The notes under the pieces: generated by a model
Database searches by the model: none
Seen by the model: only the letters and a program-made list of their open reading frames with translations
Told to the model about the DNA's origin: nothing
Assembly (NCBI GenBank): GCA_022606135.1
Contig: JABYQN010000002.1
Span: 3,658,001 to 3,722,000 of the forward strand
From: Fomes fomentarius
Taxonomy: Eukaryota; Basidiomycota; Agaricomycetes; Polyporales; Polyporaceae
Reading direction: 5' to 3'
DNA length: 64,000 nucleotides
Shown: positions 21,396-32,500 of the stretch, piece by piece
Position numbering within the stretch: position 1 is the first letter of the stretch
Layout of the letters: the number at the start of each line of letters is the position of its first letter
Program-made: the position numbers and the translations under genes

Positions 21396-23060
21396 ATTAA
21401 GCTATTAATACTTTGGTTGTGGCGTCGGATGGTCCCGCTGTGCGGAGTGGTGGTGTGGTTGCTTATCGAGATGAGGTTGTGTGGAGTGTGGAGCTCGCAA
21501 GTTAGAGTTCTGGTTCCGGGGAATCAGGTACGGTCATCGCATCTAGGCCTCGCATAAGTACACATCAGCAGTCTGTTCGGTGTGCTGTGCATGCTTTCCT
21601 TCGACCAATCACATCAAGAGACGGTAGAGACCGAACGCTTATGATACCCCATGTGCCGTGTCTCATGCTCTGTGTCTCTCTGGTCACTCATTTGCTCCCA
21701 TCATGTTGCTCTGCTGTACACATAGTCACGACTGTGCGACGACATTCATGAATACAAGTTATCGTACGTACCGCCGATGGCGGGTCCAGCAACACATCAT
21801 AGCATGACCTAGTACTTTGAGCTTGTCTAGATCAGTTGTCGAAGGTTAGTGACCAACCGCCTACCGTACATATATCGGAATCGGAAGTATACTGAACTTC
21901 TCCCTGTGGTGACAGCCAATGAATCAAGAGTGTAGGCTCAGCTTCATGCACAGCGTGCATCCCTAGAGATGTAGGGCATTGACATCTTTGTAGCAGCCTA
22001 CGTGTCATTCACACATCATAAAGCAAACTTGGAGGTGTCGCGAAATTGTTTGGATCAGGTGCTGAAGGCTAGTGACCAACCGCTGTAGTCCGCAACCATA
22101 CATATATCGGAAGTACTTATACTGAACTTCTCCCTGTAGTGGCAGCCAAGGAATCAAGTATGTACATAGTATGTATAGACTCAGCTTCATATCTGCAGTT
22201 CCGGCCATGGATGGCCTGCATGTGAAACATGTCTTGGCGTGTGGCTCGCTTACGACCGATTGCCTCAGCGCTCCTGCAATCTCGGAGTTCAATTGTGAAC
22301 CGCTGCCACACGTTCCATGAGGTAAATATTTCTATGTCTTGGTGGCTTCATCCCTGTGGTACAGATACTTGCCTATACTTGCTCGTTCTGGGTACATCGC
22401 TGAACTATGTATCAGAAGTGGACACCGGACGGTGAGCTGGCATTCGGCTAGAGCATCTTGGTATTGGACATACAGAATTGATGCAGCAACGGGTCGCTAT
22501 CTGTAAGTACTTAAAAGGTCCTTCTCAGCCGCTAAATCCACCTAAGGCGGCCTCGGCCACCGTGTGCCCGGGTATTTGCCCGAGAACGTCGCGTTTATCT
22601 CGAGCGCGTTCTGTGATCTATCATGTCCGGTCGGACGTCGCGCAATTTGGGCATCCCTTTGTCTCGCAGGACTTGAGAGCTAAGTCCCGTAGTCCAAAGG
22701 TACGTTTATTACTCTGACTGCCCTACTCTTCTCGACCTCTTGCGGAGCTGGTGTAGGTCTATAGCTAGGCACTAACTCCTCTTTGTGCGAGGCGCTTCCA
22801 TCGCAGCCCACAGAGCAATTCACTGCGCGTGACAGTCTATTGCTCCCATCTTGATGGAGAGCGCCAGATCAGTGTAATTCATTGTCAGGAGAACGAGCAG
22901 GGCATCCAGGGCTTTCCCTCACACGGCCTGGTCTGCCGCCTCGAGGTTAAAATCCGGACAACATATTATCAACGTGCTCTGCCGTACCGAGATTCTTCTC
23001 CCTCCCTCTGCGACCTGTTCCTGGTCCTGGTCCTGGTCCTCCCGTCACCCATCCGTCACC
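21396..23060. other. Intergenic spacer with a diverged direct duplication
   Basis: This 1.7-kb spacer separates two plus-strand genes. It carries two related blocks (21832-21947 and 22053-22190). No coding frame is supported. Short frames at 22478-22717 and 22829-23281 have no recognisable content, and the second probably overlaps the 5' UTR of the glycosyltransferase-like gene. Confidence 0.5.
21832..22190. repeat. Diverged direct repeat, two copies about 220 bp apart
   Basis: Both copies contain AGTGACCAACCGC, then CATATATCGGAA, then ACTGAACTTCTCCCTGT and CAGCCAA-GAATCAAG, ending ACTCAGCTTCAT or GGCTCAGCTTCAT. They share the same order with small indels. They run in the same orientation, so they look like a segmental or promoter-element duplication rather than inverted repeats. 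Confidence 0.8.
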
Positions 23061-24810
23061 ATGTTGCCAACTTATCGAAAGTTCGACGACAGGCCCTCAC
23101 GGTCAAGACGATACCTCCTCTATCTCAACTACCTGGCGAAGAACTATACTCTCCTCTTCATATCTGGGTTGGCAATCACTGTCTTGCTATGGCGGATGTT
23201 TTCTCCGTTCGACCGCCTCAGGACTCCACCACATCCGCTTCCCACTCCGCTACCTCCAACCTATGTGCGGCATCACAATGAGTTAATGAACTTGCCTCAA
23301 CACCGCTGGCAAAACGACAAGCCGCTACCTTTCGAAAGATTCTTCTATGTTTCAGGACATGGGCGTGGTATGTCCCCTGGGTTCTGTACCAATCTCTGCT
23401 CACTGGTCCTTAACGTCCTGCAACACAGGGACGGGATGGGGCAATGCGATGGAGGAACTTCTGTTCAACGCTTATCTGGCTTACAAAGCGAACCGGGCGT
23501 GAGTACCCTCTCTATTCGTTCGTGTTCCAGTCCCACCTATATCATGTCATTCAGTTTCGTCTTCAACAACTACACATGGGCCGACGACGACATGTCCAAT
23601 CCATACGCTGAATACAAGGGTAAAAAGATCCCCGCGCGCATTCCCTACAACGCGATTGTAGGAGGTACGTGCCACTCTTCAACCTGTCTGATTGCTCGTC
23701 AACCCTTCGAGGCAGGTCCGATTGTGGGTGAGCCTTGGCCCGCTGGCGACCTTGCACCCCTCTCCGTGAGCAGGCTGTACTACGAGAAGATGTGTCCTGA
23801 CCCGGTGGTGTACGTTCGCGAGGATGTTCACAGCCACCTCAAGGAGATCTACAATAACAAAGAGATCACGGATCGCTGGGTAGCAAAGCTCAACAGCAAC
23901 AACAACCCGTGTATGGAGACCGCGAGGGACTCGGGCCCCATATACACGTACATGTGAGTGTTACTTTGGGGGCCTGAGTCCGCTGTCAAGGGTTTGGCGC
24001 TGACGGCGTCATCCCGACCATCCTCAGGGAATTTGGCGACCCTAACGCAATGAAGGACATCTGGCCGGATTTTTCTGTATCAACGATCATGACCACGTTT
24101 CGATGGTCCCCCCTCGTCGAGCTCGCCTTCGACACGAACCGTGAGCTCTGGCTCTCTGGCCCCGTCTTCGAGCGGTATCTCTCCCAGCGCCCGTTCACGA
24201 ACAACAGGGACCGATACCCGATGATTCCTGGACTGCTCGCCATCCACGTCCGGCGCGGAGACTATGAGGAGCACTGCGTGAATCTTGCAAACTGGGGGTC
24301 TACCTGGCTCGGGTTCAACTCGTTCCCTGAGATGGCCGACAAGTTCGTCCCGCCCGGCGGGAACACCCCGGAGACGCACGAGTTCTACAGGAAGCACTGC
24401 TACCCGACCGTGAAGGAGATCGTCGAGAAGGTGCGCGCCGTCCGCAAGACGCAGGCGGGCCAGGGCCTGCGCAAGCTGTACATCATGACGAACGGGACGC
24501 CCGACTTCATCCTCGAGCTCAAGCTCGCGCTCGAGAAGGAGGGCGACTGGCAGCATGTCGCCAGCAGTCGCGATATGGTGCTCAACCATGAGCAGAAGTA
24601 CGTCTCGCACGCTGTGGACATGCTCGTCGCACAGCGGGCGCAGGTGCTTATCGGGAACGGGGTGAGTTCATGTTTGGGACCCGCTGCGGTCTCCTCTGCC
24701 GTAATTCCTGACGTCGGATCTTTTCTTTGCAGTGGTCGACGATGACTTCGAATGCCGTGATGTTCCGCATGGCGAACGGCTTCCCGACGGAAAGTACTCG
24801 TTTCTTCTGA
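23061..24810 (+). CDS. Type II membrane glycosyltransferase-like protein with HxRRGD motif
   Basis: The start is ATG 23061 (CACCATGTTGCC). A basic N-terminus precedes a signal-anchor helix (YTLLFISGLAITVLLWRM) and a proline-rich stem. The lumenal domain has GTGWGNAMEELLFNAYLA, a glycine-rich N-terminal motif of GDP-fucose-type transferases, and LLAIHVRRGDYEEHC, the HxRRGD signature of O-fucosyltransferase-like folds. Near the end, WSTMTSNAVMFRMANG resembles the (F/W)SS-TSN-V motif that closes the donor site. The gene needs several introns (at about 23369-23430, 23500-23553, 23666-23716, 23955-24028 and 24663-24732) and ends STRFF at 24810. It probably acts in the Golgi on secreted proteins or wall glycans. 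Donor and acceptor are not deducible. Confidence 0.75.
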
Positions 24811-25589
24811 AACGACACGATATGTTTTTGTTAGGTGTTTCCTCCATTGAGGGGCGCTCTTCACAGGGATTGGGCTTCTTGGGTAATAATGGATATAGTG
24901 TATACCATACTAGTCGACGCGTAGTATTCCGAAAAAGGAACTATGCGGACAGTTTACATCCTAATGTAGAATCACCGGTTTTCACGCGAGTCTGATCAAT
25001 GGTTGTGGTTGGGTGTCCTTCCTCAAGCTGTATGGGTGTTCATGTCCCCCGTCAAAGGCAGACTGGAGGACGCAAGCACTGATCCATCAAATCTTGCAAT
25101 CGCCATCGTCATACCATGTACGGCTGTGTGTGTCCCCTAGGCAGACATTCATGTAGTGTGTAGGTGCGGAGGACTCGCGAGGGATGTTCACAGAACGGTG
25201 CAATATATGTGTGATATCTATGCATCAGAAGCAAAGCAAATTCGATCAATCAAATCTGGGTGACGGAGCTCGGCATAAGTTTCATGAAAGCAGGGAGAGG
25301 AATCTGGCGAAGAGATAGGACAACGTGCACGGTGCGCGACAGAACATGAGAGCAGGAGATATGGTGGCAATGACAACGATCGAGTGATAGCAAACGAAGC
25401 AGGAGGGGGATGACATCAGGACAAACAAAAGCACGGGGAAGAGTAACGTGAGAGCATAGGAGCGAGGACGTGAGATAGTGGTTAAGGATCCGAAACAGAT
25501 AACAGCGATATACGTCGATAGGGGGTGGACGAAAGCAGATATACAAGCATCTAGGAGCAAATGACGAGTGCAATAGCAGGTAGATGGGT
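24811..25589. other. Convergent 3' spacer
   Basis: This spacer lies between the ends of the glycosyltransferase-like gene (plus) and the C2H2 gene (minus). It should hold both terminators. Open frames on the minus strand (25250-25767) are 3' UTR shadows with low-complexity content. I see no other feature. Confidence 0.5.
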
Positions 25590-26591
25590 TCACGAAGAAG
25601 TATCGGACTTCACGTTCAACCGGAACTGGCCATACAAGGAGCGAGGATCGTGCGGTTTGTACGGTGTGAACTCGTTCCCAGGCGGGGGCATCTTCCAATC
25701 CCACTTGGGATCGCCATTGAGAGCGGCATCGCGCTCCTCGGGATGGGCAGCGAAGTACTTGTCGCAATCGCTGTGCAATGGTATGTCGAATCCGCGCTCA
25801 CGTTGGCGCTCCTGGAAGCGCCACAGATCGAGCGCGAGAGTTGATATAGCGATATTGGCGTAGGGCTTGATGTTGAAGCAGTCGGGATCGAGGACGTGCG
25901 GGTTCTGTAGGTGAACGCCTTTATAATCGTCTTCGGGAGCGCATGCAAGAATCTCCTGATGATGGGACTGATGCTTGCGCCAATGACGGTTGTAGTTGTC
26001 CGCCCGAGTGAAGCTCTTGTCGCAATTCGGTATGGCGCAGGTATAGGCTAATCGATGCTGGGATCAATGTAAGATATCAGCGAGGATTCAAAATTACGCA
26101 CTCTTCTCATGTTGGTGCAGAGACTGGATGTGACGATTGAGATGGTCCCGTTTCGTGAACAGCTTGCGACAGTCCCCCACAGGACAGGAATACTTCCTGT
26201 TGGTGGCGCTAGAGGCACCCTTCTTGGGAACGTGACGGCCTCTAGCAGGCTTCGAGAGCCCTGCAATGGGCTCTGCGAGAGGTAGCTTGGGCAGGGCCAT
26301 GCGAGGCTCCGGTTTGCAAAAGCCCGGCAAGCCAGAGATATGTCCGTTCCTGAACCAGTACTTGTTGCCGTTGACATCAATGATCTGGGATGGGTCGATC
26401 AGGGAGATATCCAAGGTATTCTGGGGCATCTTGGGACGGTAGAAGGGGGGCGGTGGTGGTGTCTTGCGACGTGGCTCAGGAAGGCCACGAGGCTCGATGT
26501 TCACGGTTTCGGAGGATGAATCGTCGGGCGGCGACTTCCGAGCCATAGACCCACGTACGACAAATGATACTGGTCGCTCTGTGTCGTTCAT
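25590..26591 (-). CDS. C2H2 zinc-finger protein with two fingers
   Basis: Exon 1 (26591-26102) and exon 2 (26047-25590) are joined across a 54-nt intron that splits the two fingers. The first finger is C-x4-C-x12-H-x4-H (YSCPVGDCRKLFTKRDHLNR), and the second is C-x4-C-x12-H-x3-H (YTCAIPNCDKSFTRADNYNR), with the linker HEKT between them. Splicing restores the standard linker, which supports the intron. The N-terminal part is proline-rich and basic (GLSKPARGRHVPKKG), as in many fungal transcription factors. The region after the fingers (DLWRFQERQRERGFDIPLHS, then WKMPPPGNEFTPY) is not a known domain. It is likely a DNA-binding regulator; its targets are unknown. Confidence 0.82.
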
Positions 26592-29500
26592 GATAGGTCC
26601 GCCGCCCTTGGAAAAAGTGTGTGTCAGAGGTCAAGTGGGAGCGCGCTACGAAGTCTGGTCATACCCATGGCTGCTCGCGCTCCCATTCAAAATTTCGTGG
26701 GATACAATGGTCCGGCATTCGTTCAGATTCCGAGCTAGAGCGGTGAAAAGTGACCTAATGTGGGCGCACGGGAGCAAAGCCTGTGTGTCCAAGTGGGTGG
26801 CCGAAGCACTGGTTCTAGTAAGAGAGGACCAGAAGTGTGTTATTACCGTCCGAACAGCCTATAAAAGTTGCCTCTGCTCCAGGAAGGGAGCCACCAACGG
26901 CACAAAGTGTGCCGCCACCGTCTCTGAGAGGATGTGACGATGTGGTGCAATGGACGAAAGCCAACAAACATGAGTCTGCAGGGCTATAATAGGATTACGT
27001 AATACTAGATCAATCTCGGCGCATCATAGGCGCTCGAAGTTAGACACTGTTCACTTCAAACGCTCAGCGACACTACAGTCAGAGAACGGAACAGCAGTAA
27101 TGCGTGACATGTATACTGCATGTTTGAGTATGGGACCGAGTAACAATTTCTATGAGCAATCAACGTTGAGGTTGCCAAATTTTGAATGATGGCACTAGTA
27201 CTAGTAGGCTCAGTGCTACCGTTGACTCGGAAAGGTATAATCAAAAGATATTACAAGGCTTCACAGGCTCAACAGCTAACCACCGTATAGCACGGCAATA
27301 ATCATCATAATTCCTGCCTACGGGTTCTAGAGTATCCTGTGTGTAAGAGCCAACAAATACCGATATCTCGGTAGTAACTCAGAACTTCAGAAGTACTATT
27401 TCTAACTATCTGCGTGATTCCGAATGGGTCAAGGGAAGACGGAGGAGGTCATAGAGACCTCGTCATTCCTGCCCAGTTATCAGCCACTGCTGTTGTACTG
27501 CGGTGGAGCCAAACCCAGCGCGGTATTGATGGGAGCGTATGGTTAGCCTCTACGCGGCTATCTGTTCCGTTCGCACAAGGCGTGGCAGTCGCATGGGCTC
27601 ACATCCGAGAAATCTCCATATATAGTCTCATAGTACAAGTCAGGGGGGTTATGAGAGGCTTCTCGATGACGCGTATTTGTAAGTGAAAGAAGCTAAACCA
27701 GCTACGTAGGGCATCAAGCTCCCCGCAGGCATGAGGACAAAGAAACTGGTGCGAGTGTACCGTACCTCCAACCGAAAATTGAACCGCTGCAAGCGATGGA
27801 CGGCTGCCAGCCGCTGCATGATGTTCGGGATTGAAAACACAAAGTTCCATAACTTGCCGAGAATGCTACTTCGGATCGTTGATAGTTTAGATCAAGACCC
27901 TGACCTACTAGCTCAGGCTCTGTTTGCCACGTCCTTTAGTGTGGGGCCAGAGCTACACCTTCTGACTCGGAGAATATCGTACATGCTGATTCTCTGGCAA
28001 CAGCCGGCGGAGTCTCGCGGGCCACGTGGCTACAAGCTGACAGCAGCGTCACACTGACTGAACATAGTGACACTGTGACACTCCTCTGCCAACAGTCTCG
28101 TATGCATTGATTGCTCGTAATGCGCACCAAACCGCGGACACCGATACACCACACCCCACGTTTATCGCTGTGTCATGTGAAGAAAACGAACATCGATGGC
28201 CCACCAAAAGCCCGATCCGGGAAGGCCATTATGTCACGACCCCGTCGTGGCAGCCTTCCGAGTCAGCGTACCAAGAGACCGAGACAATTGCAATCCAAAG
28301 AATCACGAACGGATGCATGGGGATACACCTTATGCCGAGGACACTCTACAATACACCTCGCTTATGGTACGGTTCTCGCTATTACTTATCAGCTAATCTC
28401 ATCTCCCATCCATCGTCCAGGCTCCCAGGTAACAGGTAACAACACGTACGGCAAACACGAGTATACTGACCCACCATTCAAGTTGACACCTCCGAAGCTG
28501 TCTCATCGATGCTAAGTCACCCATCACCATGTGTGTCATGCATGGTGTGTGTGTTGCTCGGTGTATGATTAGTAGCCCCGCGAAACAAGGCAGCCCCCGG
28601 ATCTGGCCGTACGTTTGTATGTTTCCCGTTGGGCAAGCCTGGTCCTGACATTTGGTTTGTTCGCATTGACTGGAGCTGGTTCAGAATTGGATGTCGCGGA
28701 TGAACTATAAACATCACTAGGATCGATTTTGCCGAGCGTTTTGATGCCGCAAGGTCCATATAGTTCATGATTCCTTTTGCAATTCATAGAACTCGTCCTG
28801 TGTTCGTTGTCGAAGCAACGAAGCGTAAGCCCACCAAATTGCTCCATACTAGCTAACCTTCCAAAGAGAAATGAAAATGTAGAGGCGACATTTCAGTTGC
28901 CAGCGGGTAGTATTAAGTGAGTATTTTCCTCGACGGGCTAGCGTTCTGTTCTACAGACTTTGAATAATAATCGTAATCCGCCACAGCCCGGTTCCTCGCA
29001 AGTTAGCCCTAACCTCCGAGTAGCACGTTGCCAGAAGGGGCCATGTTAGGCACATGCTTTTTCATATCGCCAAGTGAAATTGACAGTCGATAAGTGTTAT
29101 TGCCAGCCCTGCGTCTTTAATGAAGGTCACTCATTATTCGCCATCACGGGCATGAGGCAGAAGTCCTTCATGCGGGTTTTGTGTCCGCGTTTGTTCCAGT
29201 GAGAGTGACTGGTTCCGAGTTCTCCGTTCTCGCGTGTACTATTGACCCGCTGCCGCTGGTCAGTTCTAATTGTCTGCCGGAGCCAACTAGGTCTGTACGC
29301 TATGCGTTCAATGGCCGAGTCCCGACAGAGCTCAAGGCCGTCTGTGCGGACGTAATAACGGACACTGTGTCCCTGGAACAGCAGGTCTTCGTGTCGAAAA
29401 TCCATTGGTTCAGCACCAGCAGGAGAACGTCTGCTGCATCCTCGCTCAGGCTTCATTTCGCTTCCCAGAACCCGCGAAAGCCGCGGACAATCGAATGCGA

Positions 29501-32500
29501 CAAATCCCGCCCTCAGGAAGGCACGCTTCTCAAATATTGAGCCGCTTCTTCGTTCTATGTCGCAGCTCAAAGTGGTTGCTCCACTCTAGGCTACACACTG
29601 CAGGACACCGGACAACCTCTTCGGTATGCCAATCTCGCGGAAATTCATCGGCACAGGTGTTGACCGAGCGTGCTCCAGGTACATGAACCGGAGTAAACCC
29701 CCGCTCCACACGCAGCAGTAACTATGATCGCCACACATTTCAGGCTGTTCATTTTGAATGCGGAGGTACCTTCTGGAATGTTTGACGGTTAATATTAGCT
29801 CTCGCACCGTATCTCCGCACGCTGACTATACTGGCGTGTGTCTTGCAACCCTCAGAGCGCACGATCTTAATGCATATGAAGCTACCTGTCACGGGCGGCC
29901 GTGACGAAGTTCGGGCCTGTAACCCAAGCTTCTCAACACACATCGAGGCACCAGAGGACACCCAGGGTGGAGCTTCGTCCTCAGCCCCCGGGTGTGTTCT
30001 GCTTCCATGTTCGCTCCGCGAACAATGGCCAGGCTACCAAACCTAAACCCAAGCATACATATGGGTGAAGGTGAAGGTGGGCATACGACACTCGGCGAAG
30101 GACCCGAGAGCCGTAGTCGTACTTCTAGACGTGGAGAGCGCGAAGAACGCATACAAAACCATGAATTCCGCTTCCGTGATACCTCCGCGTACGGCAGCAT
30201 CCATCGAGCTCGCCCGCTTCGCTGTATACCCCCGCCATCGTCCATGCAGCACCCTGGGCGGGGCGCAGGGTGCCGCCGTCCAAGCAGCAGCCTATCGTGT
30301 ATGCGGGCGGCTACTCTCCTACGGAGCCTTCTCGCAGTCGTAACGTCACCTTCATACTCCGCGGCCGCCCTGGGCGGTAACTTACGTGTCCGAAGGCACG
30401 AGCAAGGGAAGGTAATAGTGTAATATACAACCTATTGACTCTCCGGTCACACGCACGCGCAGGCGTTCGCACAGATCGGAATCGCGCCGCGACGAGACCG
30501 CGTGTGTACTGGACGTCGAGCGGGTGCACTCGGGCTCTTCTGGGCCTCAAGGCGCGGGAGAAGACGCGCGCCGTGCACGCCGCCGTCCTGCTGTCTCACA
30601 ACTCTCACTCGCTCACGCTCACACTCTCATTCTCAGCATGGCGGGCTTCCACCGTCACAGGCTCGACTTTCCAGATCGTGCCCGCGCAGGGACGGCCGGA
30701 CAGCGTCCTCGCGCGACACCGCGTTGCGTAAGTAATTCCGCGCCATCTCTCTCCCTGGATGAAACACCGCGGGCTGCGCCCGCGAGCGGTCTGCCGCCGC
30801 TGACACCATCAGGACTCAGCATCCTCATACTACCTCTCGCTCGACACCCTTGTCGGAATCCCCAGCACACGCCACACGACCAATGTCGTGCGTACGTGAC
30901 TGCTCGCGATCACTGTGACGCGACGCAGCAACGGTGTCTACAACCGACGCCGCGCGCAATGCCACCCACATTGCAAGGCGGTACACATCGTCGACCGCTC
31001 ATGCTCGTCATGTACTACCTTCGTGCTCAATAGGTACTCGAGGCTCGAGGCTCGAAGCTCGAAGCTCGACGTATTTAGTTCCGCGACGGCCTCGCGCAAG
31101 ATATATGAATCTGCATGGAGGTGGCGTACTGGGTATTACGATCTGTAACAGATCAATTGCCCCCAGTGCCAGGCCCCCGGAGCCTGGCGGTTTGCACATT
31201 CATATTATTCGAGCCGCGCGTCTTGGGTCGAGTCGCGAGTTCTCCGGGCATCGGACCGGAGCGTCCTCAGCTCGCCGGACGAGGGAAGGTGGCTTCCCAT
31301 GTATGTACTATGCTGTCGGGCGAGTCGCGCGCCACTGTGCGGGAGCTTGAAAGAGCGGATGTGTCAGCGGCATGACAACGAGCGTGTCATACTTACTTCA
31401 AAGCTTCCAAGTTGCGGTGGTTATGAATTGGATGATGTGCTGGAGTGCGAATGCCGAAATGGCTGAACGCACACACACAACCGTAACGTATGTCACATTA
31501 TGCCTGACTCAGGCAAAAAAAACCATCACAATAATGACTTGAACTACTAGTAAGTACTAGCTCCACACCGCCGCAGCGTACTGCGTGAGTACATGTACAT
31601 ACCTACAGAGCACTGCCCAAATCGCACCAACTTGAAGCAGGACCAGACGACAGGTACCCGCCATCCGTCCATTCATTCATCCATTCATCCGTCCGTTGAC
31701 TGTCATGTCGCGTCTCACCCGATGCAATCTCGTCCCACTCCCCTTCCATAATTCCCATTTCAAACCTCTAACGCACTGTATACTGTTATACGTCATGCGA
31801 TGATGTCCTTTCAATTCTCTTCAATTCTCCGTTTCGGCGCTGCCTTACCGGTCGGTACACACACAAAGCCCCTCGGAGCAGCAGGCGCGCGCGATGTCCA
31901 AAGGCTGTTCGATGCTAACCGTCAACCTTGGCCTTTGTTCCTTTTTCGCATTTTCATTTTCATTTTTTTTTTTCGCTGCTACGGCTGGTGGCCAGCGCCG
32001 GCACGAGGTGATTGGTGAGTGGTGAGTCGACATGACGGCGCGGCGCGCGGATGCGCTCGGGGTCTGGATGAGTATGGCAGACGAAATAAGAAACACACAC
32101 ACACAACTTGTCATGAGAAGCTTCAAGTCGAGGATGACGGAGCTTCCCGCTGTGACTCAGTATGAGCCGGGGCTCGCGCTCTATAGTCAAGCGCATCCTC
32201 GGGACCCGACCGGGGGGCCAATGTCGACTCCGAGTCTATTCGCTACTCAAATAATTCAATTCACCGTTCGTCAACTTCATAGACACAATTTCTGCTTTTC
32301 CTCCCAGTTCTTTCCTTTCATAACACGCACATCCGGACATCCGCGGCTGGGACGGACCGCGCCGGCACACACACAACTTCTCTCGTCCCTCGGAGAGTCG
32401 GAGTGCGTCCCTCGAGTTCCGTGGTCACTGACTGATGGCTCGAGTCTCGAGGCAGCAGGCTGGCGCAGCGTGAGTCGCGGTTCGCGGGATTATTGAGAAC

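Noticed and set aside
29127..29570. 147-codon minus-strand frame in the gene-poor region
   Set aside because: It has no recognisable domain, no spliceable neighbours, and a length expected by chance in this composition.
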